Positions 37,601 through 47,940 of a stretch of 64,000 bases of DNA are shown in pieces; position 1 is the stretch's first letter, and every line of letters starts with the position of its first letter. The notes below the pieces were generated by a model. The model was not told where the DNA came from and made no database searches. It saw only the letters and a program-made list of their open reading frames with translations. Made by a program: the position numbers and the translations under genes. The DNA comes from Lunularia cruciata (Eukaryota; Streptophyta; Marchantiopsida; Lunulariales; Lunulariaceae): contig OX419755.1 in the NCBI GenBank assembly GCA_948567375.1, positions 10,917,001 to 10,981,000 on the forward strand, in the 5' to 3' direction.

Positions 37601-38490
37601 TGACTTGGGTTCTTCAAAGAGGGATTGAATTCCACCGGGATAGGAGCAAGGGAAATTATGAATATCTCAAAGGAGATATTTGGAAAAATTACTTGCTTGG
37701 TTTGGCATGGAGAATGCAAAACCAGTGAGCACTCCAATGGCAATTCATTTTGGGGTATCATTGGAGCAATGTCCATCAAATGAGGAGGAGAGAAAATTAA
37801 TGTTAAATATTCCTTAGGCTAGTGTCATTGGGAGTTTAATGTATGCTATAGTTTTTACTAGACCAAACATCTCATATGTTGTGAAAATGGTGAATAGATA
37901 CATGGCAAATCCAAGGAAACAACATTGAGAAGTTGTGAAGTGGATACTTTGTTACTTGAAAGGCACTATAAATATTGGCATTGCCTTTGATTTGAGGAAG
38001 GACCAAGAAGGAGGAATAACAAGATATATAGATTTTGATTTTGCAAGAGAGTGGGATAATTGAAGGTCTACAATAGGAAATTGTTTTACACATGTTGGTG
38101 GTGTAGTAAGTTGGAACTCTACTCTCCAATCTATTATTGTTACATAGGCAGAATATATGGCAACAATTGAGGCTGCCAAAGAGGCAATATGGCTACAAAG
38201 ATTAGCCAAGGATGTAGGACTCCCTAACATGAAGTTCATACTTTTTTGTGATAGCCAAAGCGCTATTCACTTAGCTAAAAATCAAGTATATCATTCAAGG
38301 ACAAAGCATATTGACGTGAGACATCATTTTATCAGCAAAGTTGTGATAAATGGTGAGATCAATTTGTAAAATATTAGCACAGAGGTAAAGTTAAATGCAG
38401 CTGATATGTTGCCTAAACATGCTCCTGTTGAGAAGTTCAAGTTATGTATGAAATTGCTCAACATTCAATGTTGCTCTTTGGGATGATATG
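34620..38490 (+). pseudogene. Dead copia gag-pol
   Basis: Colinear with the intact copy: gag (FDGKK.FW region, 34733), CCHC knuckle CWICGKVGHFKKDC (about 35389-35430), protease WILDSSYSDHMCPN where the active-site G is lost, integrase core with the first Asp region decayed and LRFGNGGEYKS in place of LRSDNGGEYKS, then RT from about 37000 with LHVDDMLIVA (about 37510), and RNase H MATIEAAKEAIWLQRL and DSQSAIHLAKN. Stops and frameshifts throughout. Much older than the 59-64 kb relative. Confidence 0.92.
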
Positions 38491-38515
38491 GTGGATACAA
38501 GCAAAAGGTGGAGAT

Positions 38516-38948
38516 TGTTATGTTTGACTTGTTATCAATGAGGACAGATCAAGAGCAAGAGCAAACGTGATTGATGAAACACATTTGCTATTCATAGGGT
38601 GCGGGACAGTCACTTTTCTAGATATTTTCAGTCACTACTATGGCAAAGTATTAAAGTGACTAGATATCTTGAGTGGTCAAAAGTGTGTATTCAAAAGTTC
38701 AGAGGGATGGCAGTTTGTATTGAAGAGCTCAGCCGGATGACATTAATGAGGGACTATCCCTATTTATGTGTATATATATGTGCAGAGAGTAATAAATGTT
38801 CAAAGGCTGGTATGAGCCTATTTCAGCCAGGGAGGTAGCTTTTGGGACAAGAAGTGAACCACGTTATTTCTTGTTATCCTCTTATTTTTGTTTAATGGGG
38901 TTTATGATGTGCTACTGCAAGAGGTCCTTGGGATTGTGTTTTCTAACA
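38516..38948 (+). repeat. 3' LTR of the dead copia
   Basis: TGTTATGTTTGACTTG...TTCTAACA, 433 bp, clearly homologous in reverse to 59449-59850. TATATATATG near 38770-38780 is a candidate TATA. Confidence 0.88.
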
Positions 38949-40110
38949 CCTTCACATGAAAGTAGTGTAATCTACATTTTTAAGACACTCTTCTTGATAT
39001 TATGGCAATAAGAGTTCCATCAATTGTAAACCAAACCCCACAAAATGAATGACAAAGTGGGCCTCTCTTAAACTCAAAAGGCTTACTCTTCCTTCTCTTG
39101 TTGTACAAGGACTTCCCATTCTTCTTTTTTTGGTGTTGGAGTCTCTCCTACTTTGATGCCAATTCTTTGTCTTTAGCTCCATCCTTATCTTTGGACCAAA
39201 TGCCTTCTTGAATTTTGGGCTAAATTACCTTCCCTTATTTTGATGGTGCAACCTCCTTTGTCAATGATGAGGATTGAGGAGTAGGGCTATGGGGGTTGAG
39301 TAACGTGCTTTTTGTCCCCTCTTGTACTCCTTTGGTTTCTCCACGGCCTTCTCCAATTGTCAAGGGTTCCTAGTGGGGAGTAGATTGAGCATCCTTGCAT
39401 TGCTCTTCTTCTTCTTTTTTGGTACTCTGCAAAATAAAAGATCCTTCTCCCTCTTGATTTTAGTGCTCTTCTTCTTGTCTTCCTCCAAAGCCACTTCTTC
39501 CTCCTCTTTTGAAGTTAATTTGATAATTGGAGGGTTCTTCCTCACTCTCTTCTTTATTGGATTATTAGTCTGGATTGGAAGAATGGTCTTCTTCTTGGGG
39601 TTAAGGCACTACAATTTTTTCCAAAGCAGAAATTTTCTTGTGTTGGCAAATTATGCATCTGCCTCCCAATACTTCTTGATCTTTGACTTCACTTTGGATT
39701 GAGAAGCAAAGTACCTTATGGGAGTGGCCAAGGAACCTCCTCCATTCTTCCTCCTTTAGGAAAATGAGACGCATGTAGAAATGGATCACAGATGAGGCTA
39801 GGTACGTGGCTCCTCCTTTGTCAAAGAAATCTTGATGAAGGGTTTGGGTCTATAGATAAAACATGTGAGTCCATTACACTAGTCCCTCCTTGTACATCTT
39901 GTGGAAGAAGACAACCTGACTATTTGTTAAGTAAGTTCTCAATTTGTGTGAGAACAACCTCATGACTACTTTGATTATTGCCCTTTGCAATGGATCCTTA
40001 TAATGGAGAATCTGCCAACCATTGTTTTGGATGTGCGGTTCTACAAAGGAAGACTTAATCTTTGGGGTTGGCTCCTTATCAAAGTACTTAGTATTGATTG
40101 GCATTGTCCC
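38949..40110 (-). pseudogene. FX element copy 4, core and basic linker
   Basis: The minus strand reads NNGWQILHYKD and RTYLTNSQVVFFHKMYKEG (39874-40050), then IHFYMRLIFLKEEEWRRF (39735-39789), then a basic linker NPPIIKLTSKEEEEVALE (39360-39545). Both later segments align with copy 5 (IHYYMETNLF, and a Lys/Ser-rich linker). This is the best-preserved core in the window. No catalytic motif is recognisable. A remote likeness to plant transposon-encoded proteins is possible but untested. Confidence 0.6.
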
Positions 40111-40803
40111 TAAGAGGCCTAAATTTGGGCCAAGACCATTCTTCCAATGTTCCTTGTTCTAGGCATAAGGATTCCCTCTCAAATCTTTGTTGTTCTTCTC
40201 CCTCCTTACCATCATCTCATGGATCATTTCAAAATCTGTCAGATCCTAATCCCAAAATAAGAAACCCAAATGCTTTCTTTGCATCACTTCTCTCCTACCA
40301 AACAATGCCCATCGATTTACTGTGGACTTCCAAAGGATGGCTTTGGGAGCCATCTTCATGGACTTTTATATGGATAGCATTTTTGCTCTACTCCTAAAGG
40401 AATGAAGATGAATGTGGTTTGGTTGGAAGCTTTGAAATCTGTGAAAGCAAGTACTTGGTTTTGAATTCAAGTTGGTTTTCTTAACTAAAGATACTGCCAA
40501 TATTGCGAAAAATAGAATAAGTCATTCCAAGTTTCAAATTCCAACAATCTTTCTCAAAATTCAAACCACCCTTCTTGAATTTAAATGGTTGACCTTGAAA
40601 TAGGTGGTGGCACATTCAAATGGGCATATGGTTCCTAACATCTGTTGGCATTGTAGCAAAGTGTAATTAGGGGAAAAATTATTAAGTTGAGTTTTGGTCT
40701 TGCCCAAAGTGCTTTCAAGCCAAAGGTTCTTCTATATGGACATCTTTGTGCCGCCATTCTTCTCCACCAAAACCATTCACCTTTGAGCCTTCTATGGCCT
40801 AGG
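40111..40803. other. Upstream part of FX copy 4; no separate gene
   Basis: Minus-strand fragments include DAKKAFGFLILGLGSD near 40240-40290, shared with FX copy 1, so the FX reading frame or leader extends here. The remainder is unassigned. Confidence 0.3.
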
Positions 40804-40941
40804 GTAGGATTTTGCATTCTTTTTCAAGCTGACCTTTTGGCTTATTATCTCTCATTCAAGTTGTTGGATCATTAAGCACAACAACTTGAATGAGAGATAA
40901 TAAGCCAAAAGATCAGCTTGAAAAAGAATTCCAAATCCTAC
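40804..40941. repeat. 63-bp inverted repeat hairpin
   Basis: Arms 40804-40866 and 40879-40941 with a 12-base loop. The arms are near-perfect reverse complements with a few differences (for example CTGACC against GATCAG). Confidence 0.92.
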
Positions 40942-41921
40942 ACCAAGCTATAACTATGAGGTTCCTCCTTGAAGAATATAATAATCTATCATTTCCTTAA
41001 AAATAAAAATGAAATTGAAGAAAAAATAATAACAAAAAATGAAAGCACAAAAATTCTCAAGGCATTAGTTTCCATCTTATGTGGTTGTTAGTGTGCTTAA
41101 TTATGCTACTTAGTCTCTTCATGAGTTAGATGGAATCAAACTGAAGGTTCCAAATGCAAACAACAAATTCAAGCTTTTCAAGCAACAGTAAAAGAGCTTG
41201 GACATAGAGGATAAGGAGTTTGATCGTTTGAGATTCAAGATGAAGATTCAGTGCTAGAGGATGAAGAGCCACAAAAAATTAGATGATTGTATAACACCAA
41301 TTACAATATGTGATCTAATTGTTCAGTGTGTACTAAAGGATGCACAAGTTAAGAGGTGTATATTTGGTTTTTCTAGTGAAGTGAGATTATGTTTATTTTT
41401 ATTTTTATCTAAACAGTGTTATAATATACTATGTGAAGGATTCTATGGGCTAATCAATTGCCATGTAAGCAATATTTGTATATTCAAGTGATTGGTCTTG
41501 TAAAGTACAATATTTTCTTCATATAGGGCTTTGATATTAATAGGTGGTGGAGGTTACATATAGAATGGTATGTTTGAGTCTTGTACGAATTGAGTGTTAG
41601 TAGAGCATTGAAGTTGGAGCCTCAAAGTGCTAAGTTTGATTGGAGAGATGTTTTGTGCTCTTGATCTACATCTCCCAAACTTTTTCAGGTCAAACTTCAG
41701 TTTATGCACCATGATCACTTTTAAATCTCAATAGAAGCTCATTTTGGTCTTCAGTTCATAGCATTTCTTGTATTAACCAACCTTAACTTTTGTGGAGCCA
41801 AATTTTATTAATTTATTAATTTATTAATTTTAGCACATGGCATGGCAAAACATAGTAGATAAAAAAATGGCATTTGCATTTGACAAGCACCTCAAAAAGT
41901 GAAAAATATGTAAGAACCCAA
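40942..41921. other. AT-rich stretch, no gene recognised
   Basis: A 76-aa plus-strand frame at 41261-41491 has no motif or second copy. 41808-41829 has a short TTAATTTATTAA repetition. Nothing else seen. Confidence 0.3.
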
Positions 41922-42760
41922 TGTTAATGTACCTATAGTATAATCAATAAGAATAGTTCATTCCCATGAGGATATAGGTTGGAAATGACTAAGAATGAAA
42001 CAAAGTGTCATAATATCACAATTCATTTATTATTTGCTATTTAACCTCTTGGGCAAGAACCTCTCCTAGAAGAGTGTAGTATCACCCACTATGTCACTTT
42101 ATTTCATTCAAAGAGAACAAAAGAATCACATTCACTTGATGTTCCAATTAGGATTGCTCTTAAAGGTGATGGCTTGCTTCACTCCAAGTGCCACTCTATT
42201 CTAAAGTCATTGCCATTGCAAGTGCATTTATAATACCAATAGCTAGGCATATTATCTAGAGGTGAAAAGTGGCTTGGTAGCATCTAGAAGGATATTATAT
42301 GTGATGGACTAAGTAGAGCAAATAGAGGTATCACCAAAAGAGTGCTTTTACTAATAGAATAGGAGCCAAAAATAGCCTATCAATTTTAGATCCAATTTTG
42401 GAGGCCTAAATAGATGAATTAGGCCTAAAAAATGGTAGTAATTTTCCCCCAAGGGAAATATAGCTGACCTTCCTCCTCCTATTTTTCTCACTAAGAGCTT
42501 TCCAATGGTACCTCACCCATGTGATTTTGAGATTCTTGTATGAAGATTCCCTAAAGATTCCCTCTAGTCAAAGCTTGTTTGACCAACCAGATAGAACTAG
42601 AACCAACATGTCACCCATGCATGCAAGTAATTGAAGGGTATAGCTCATTGACATGTCACCAATCCATGCATATGTTCCAAGGGTGGAGCTTCCTTTGAGG
42701 GAATACTCTTTGTTTTATACTAAAGGCAAGGTGCTCCTTTGAGGCATTGGAGTTTTGAGT
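41922..42760 (-). repeat. LTR-like sequence, inverted copy
   Basis: Starts TGTTAATGTACCTATAG on the plus strand. Its reverse complement aligns with 47390-47940 over several hundred bases: GGAGCTCCACCCTTGGA..ATGCATGGATTGG, GTCAAACAAG.TTTGACTA, CCTAATTCATC.ATTTAGGCCT, CACCTCTAGATAATAT. On the minus strand TATAAAACAAAG near 42715 is a candidate TATA box. Confidence 0.75.
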
Positions 42761-43139
42761 GTGAAGCTTTGTGTTTCTTCTTCTGGGTTTCTCTTTGTGG
42801 TTCTCCTATCCTTGGAACATTATTATAATATCAGAAAATATGTTTCAATCCAAGAGATAGGATCACTCTTCTTGGAGGAACATGGGCTACTAAGATCGAG
42901 TAATTTTGAGGAGAGAAACCATAATGCAATTGATAAATTAGGAATGTTTTAGAGAGAAGATGAGATTGAGGCTATTTGAGGACAACTTCCTACACTCTGT
43001 TTTCTATTCTTAAATCTGTTCCACATCAAGATTATATATATCTAGCAAGAGCAAGTAAGAGTATATCTAGTTTACCATTTTGGAGTAGATTTCGTGAATA
43101 TAGTGATGAATTCAACAAACCCAATGATTCTACCTATAG

Positions 43140-44795
43140 TGATCTATGATAAATAGTGGGATTTGACAATCCACATTTTGTTATGATGGATCTGAATAAA
43201 CTAAATCCTCTCCCTTTCAATACTCAAGAAGAAATTTGTTATGTGGTTAGACCTAAAGTGATGTTTAGGGATTTTGTACTTTGAAATTTTGGTGAGGAAT
43301 ATTATCAAAAAGTGATACCCTCTGAAGTCCCAATAGTAATCCCAATAGTCTTTGCCCCCTCCCATGTGATCATATTAACTCTCTATTGAAGTAGGAAGTA
43401 GCAATTAAGCATTTTTCATGTGTAGGAATCATGGACCCACAAGTATAAGATTTGATGCAAGGAATGCAAGGGATGTTGAACAAGTTTTGAGAGATGAAGA
43501 TGTCCATGGAGGCATTGCAAAGTCAAGTATGTACCTTTAGGAATAATTAGACAATGCAAGAAGATGAGTCATCTCAAAATCCAATACAAGCAGCCAAAGT
43601 ACCTAGAGAGTCACTCATGCCAATGACACCAACCTTGATCAACAATGAAGCCACATTGTTATTATGGATGAAGAAGATGTGCAATATTGAGCCTTACAAA
43701 GGGCAACATTTTGTGGGAGTAGTGGAGAATAAGATTTCAAGAATGAAATGATACTTACCCATAATAGAGATCATTGATCATTATGTAGGTGTATTTGCAT
43801 GTGGGTATTTGATTGATAAAGCCCTCACATAGTATGATGCTTGGGAATTATCAATATCGGCAAAAGGAAGAGAGATCACTTGGACAACGATGCAGGAAGA
43901 GTTGTTGTTCCAATTTGTGAATTCCATGTAGATGGCCTGAACCCAACTATGGGGGTTGAAGCAAAAGAAAAACATACAAGAGTACATGGAGGCATTTCTA
44001 AATCTACAAATTTTAATAACCAACATGAGTCTAGCAAAAGCTCTAGATAATTTCAAATGAGAGCTTAAAGAGAAACCTCACCAAAAAATAATGGAACAAA
44101 ATCCTCACATTGTTTTTGAAGCCATTTCTTGCATTTAAAGAATAGTAGGGTGCCTAGAGGAGATGAAGAGATAGTACTAACTCAATATTATGAGGCTGAA
44201 ACAAAACACTTTGGTGGACAAGTTCCTATGGAATTAAGCAACATTTGATGTCAAGATCAAGGAGCACAACTGCTCCAAGGAGAACAAGGACGGGTGAAAG
44301 AAGGGAGAGATGGAGTCCCACAAGAAGAATGGACTCTAGCAAAACAACATCATTGTTACAATTACGGCCGAGTTGGGCACATAGCCATCAACTATTGTGC
44401 TTGTCTCCCTAGGAGGCCCTCAATCTCCATACAAGCAATCTTTGCACAACATGGAGGGAAAAATTTAAGAGGATGATGCAAAAATCACATTGGAAAACAA
44501 AGATTGCCAATAAATGTACCTTGTGGCCTTATTGGCTCAATGTAGAAGCAAAAAGCAAGGGGAGGAAGAAGACAAGTGCACAAAGATCAAGGAAGACAAA
44601 CTCACAATTGGTTGTCATAATTGGAGTTCCAGAAGGCAATCAAGTGAGAGTATTAATAAAATTTAGAGCAATAGAGAATTTCTTATCTCCCTCTATTGCA
44701 ATAAGATTGTAGATTGATCTAAAGAAGGACGAGAAGGAAAAATTAGAGTTATCTAATGGGAAAACAGAAAGGATTGTAATCCTTTCCTAATCTTA
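43140..44795 (+). pseudogene. Degenerate Ty3/gypsy gag and protease
   Basis: The gag domain is visible at about 43820-44060: YDAWELSISAKGREITW, then LWGLKQKKNIQEYMEAFLNL, the conserved gag core and L+Q..S..EY pattern. The zinc knuckle at 44354-44398 reads CYNYGRVGHIAINYC, with the second Cys replaced. A protease start follows at 44614-44790: VLIKFRAIENFLSPSIA, corresponding to the D-[ST]-G-A-T-x-N-F-[IL] motif with the Asp and Gly lost. It ends there with no RT. It shares gag with the 4450-5200 remnant. Confidence 0.7.
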
Positions 44796-45200
44796 TCTTA
44801 TCCTACTCACATATAGGTTGACTAGGTGCCTAACACAAGTAAGTGAAGGTGTCAAGTCTTCTCTCATATTTTAATTTTAAATTACAATGCCAAAGTCATG
44901 TACAATCTTGAGTGCATTGTTGAAGTATGTACAATTATAAGTGTAAATGCTATCATACAACTCCAAGTATCTTGCTAGATGTGGTAGAGTTCTAGGATCC
45001 ATGAAGGCCTTCTCTTTGGAGGAGTGTCTTTGTCCTAAAATGTGGGAGGTAATGGAATTTGTTTGTCTCTTAGGTACCTAATTTATTGATTGGTTTAGGC
45101 TTGATACTTAGCTATTCTAACCAATAGGTTTGGCAAGATTCTATTAACTTCTTGTTGGTGTGCTCTCTTAGCCACAAGGACAATAGGTTCATCTTATCCT
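44796..45200. other. No gene seen
   Basis: Short frames only, between a gag-protease scrap and an FX copy. No terminal repeat recognised. Confidence 0.3.
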
Positions 45201-47000
45201 CCTCATAGGCTTGATTCTCTAACCTCTAAACCTTGAACTTTAGCTCATGATGATGTTGTCTATAGTGCTCAAAGTTTTCTTCCTTTTAGTTTCTCAACAA
45301 ATAAATTTTGGGCCTCCTCCATCTAATGACTTGTCTTGAGCCTATCTTCTTCCATTGTTTTTAGTCTAAGTTTACACATCTACCTTCTACATGTCTTGCA
45401 AGCAGGTACTCTTGGCTTGCTTGGACTTGTTTTCCTCTAAGTCCTTGGTAAGGCAATCTAGTTGTAGTGCCACCTCTATTTGATACTCTTGCAAATGCAA
45501 TTCTAAGGTGACAACTCAATCACAACGTTCCTTTAATTCACTAAGATTGCTCTCCAACTCCTTGCACTTGCCATGAAATCAGTCCTTGGCTTCCTTCTTG
45601 TACTACTCATGCTCAACGTGTAGTGCTATCAGCTCATCTTGCACTTTTTGGGTTCCTTGGCTTGGTGGTTATGCTTGTTCACCAAGGTGGCCCTCTATTT
45701 TTTGAGTGCCTAGTTTTCCTATAGCAAGGTACTACCTTTGTTGCCTCATCCTTGTACAAGTCTCTAGCTTTTTTTTTCTTCCTCCTTGACCATGTACTAG
45801 CCTTCCACATGTTGACTTGTTTTTGCTTTGAACAAGTGTTGTATAGTCCATGATTTCAAGACATTTGGCTTGGTACTTGGGCAGCAGTACCTCCATCAAC
45901 TATAGTGCAACTGCTATTGACTGTATTACAAAATTAGCTCCTTATCAAACTGATATTAGCACTAAAGGTGTGGATTCATCTCTGAGTGTAGACTGCACAC
46001 TTGAAGTAGGATTCAGAACATTGACATCAATGTTGACATACTCCTCTTTGGCATGCTCATTGATTTGGTCATCTTCTAATTGTGGGATTTTGGCCTCATA
46101 TTGAACTTCAAGCCAAATTCTTGGGCATTTGAGCACTTGGCTCAATCTTGATGTTCTTCAATGGCTTCTTCTCTAATGGGACTTAGCAGCATCTGTTTTG
46201 GCATTGTAGCCTCTCCTCTGATGTCATCTTCGGGTCCTATAAGGGATTCCTTCATTTCTTGGTCCTGCAAGTTTGTAAGAAATTGTGCATCCTCACAAGT
46301 CTCTTCTTCTCCTTTGTTTGATGTGAAAGATGATGCTTGTAAGGTGAAAGACCTTTGTTCCTCTTCTTCTATTTCATTGTCATTGGTATCCTTAGCTTCT
46401 CCAACTAATGAGGATACGTCTTTTACCTAAGTATTGGCCTGCAGCTTCTTGGTGGAGGAAGATTGCTTCTTTGAGGTGGTATTCTTCCTCTTGGCAACCT
46501 CTGTTACTGCCAATTCTTCATATACAAGCATACAGAGTCTTGTTGTGCCAAATTTTGCATCCACCCCTCTATACTTAGCAATCAATGTTGGTCTTTCAGG
46601 TTTTTCATCAAAATAACCTATAGGATGGAAGTGAGTGGAGAACCTCTTCCTCTTCCCTTTGGTAAAAAGATTGGTCTCCATGTAATAATGTATAGTGAAT
46701 GAAGTAAGGTAGGTAGCACTTTTTTCCTCCTCAAAGTCTTTGTGTAGGATCTTGGCCTATTATTCAAACATATGTGCCCAATCTATTGGCTTGCCTAAGT
46801 ACACATAATTAAAAAAACATAGGTTGGCTATAAGTCAAGTAGGTAGTTCATTTGGGTTTGAAAAGTTTCATAACCGCCTCTACTATGGGTCTTCATGCAT
46901 AATCATTGTAATTAGCTACCCTCACCCATTGTTCTTTGACATCTGATTTGTTGAAGGTAGCCTTGATCTCTACCATCATTTCCTTGTCAACAGAATTAGA
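45200..47000 (-). pseudogene. FX element copy 5
   Basis: Minus strand, in order: VEAVMKLFKPK.TTYLTYSQ (46840-46890), NYVYLGKPIDWAHMFE (46760-46810), IHYYMETNLFTKGKRKRF (46640-46690), FGTTRLCMLVYEEL (46540-46590), a Lys/Ser-rich linker to about 46430, an acidic stretch (45945-46430), and a charged helical region (45200-45830). This is the fullest copy of the FX order. It is broken by stops in the core and by frameshifts. The protein is unrecognised; I infer a retroelement accessory or structural ORF. Confidence 0.58.
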
Positions 47001-47389
47001 GTTTAGGCTCATGGCTCCTAAACCTCCAACATCTGGGCCAAGTACTCTTGTCCAATGGTCCTTTGTCCAATTGTAAGGATGACTTCTCATTCCTCTTGGT
47101 GTCTTCTCTCTCTTCTTCTATTGGCATGTTAGTCCAATCCCAAAGTTAAGGGTAAAAGACACTACAAGATGGGGGAAGTATGGGACAATCCCGTCATGCA
47201 CTATTGGCAAAATTTCTTGAAATTGCCCATGGGCAAAAGATTCCATAACAATCTATGGGCAAATTTTTTGTAACGATCTATGGGCAAAGATCCTATAGCA
47301 ATCCTAGCTCAATTGTGGGACAAGGTTTATGTAATGTTCCAAGGACATGAGAACTCCCAAGAGAAAAATAAAGAGAAACAAAAGGCTTC

Positions 47390-47940
47390 ATCCCTCAATA
47401 CCCTGATGCCCCAAAGGAACACCTTATCTTTATTATATAGCAAAGAAGATCCCCTCAAAGAGGAGCTCCACCCTTGGATCAGATACATGGATTGGTGACA
47501 TGTAAACAAGCTCCACCCTTTGATTAGATGCATGGAATAGTAACATATTGATCCTTGTACTATTTGGTTAGTCAAACAAGTTTGACTAAAGGGAATCTTT
47601 GAGGAATCTTCCTCCAAGAAGCTCAGAATAGCATTGGTAAGGTATTGTTGGAAATTTCTTGATGAGAAAAACAAAGGGAGTGAAGGCATCACCCACTATC
47701 TTAGAGGGTAAGGGTTTTGTAATTGTTCGAGGCCTAATTCATCCATTTAGGCCTTTGAAATTGGCTCTAAAGTTTTCAAGGTGTTTTCAACCTCTACACT
47801 ATTACTGAAAGTACCTCTTTTGGTAACACTTTTATCTAATCTATTTTGACCATCATATATAATATCCTTTTTGATATTAACAAGAAATTTTCACCTCTAG
47901 ATAATATATCTAGCTAATGGTATTACAATTTACCCTTGGA
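47390..47940 (+). repeat. LTR-like sequence, direct copy
   Basis: Inverted relative to 41922-42760 and colinear with its reverse complement. Together they bracket the gag scrap and FX copy 5. Confidence 0.7.

Larger units (their letters stand above)
34266..38948 (+). mobile_element. Degenerate Ty1/copia element, LTR to LTR
   Basis: Same family as the element at 59449-64000. The 5' LTR is 34266-34597 (shortened by deletions) and the 3' LTR is 38516-38948. A degraded primer site (ATTATCAGAGC) follows the 5' LTR, and AAAAGGTGGAG precedes the 3' LTR. It inserted within FX copy 4. No convincing target duplication is seen (TTCCT against CCTTC). Confidence 0.9.

Noticed and set aside
34261-38953. 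Target-site duplication around the dead copia
   Set aside because: Flanks TTCCT and CCTTC share only CCTT at an offset; not a convincing duplication.
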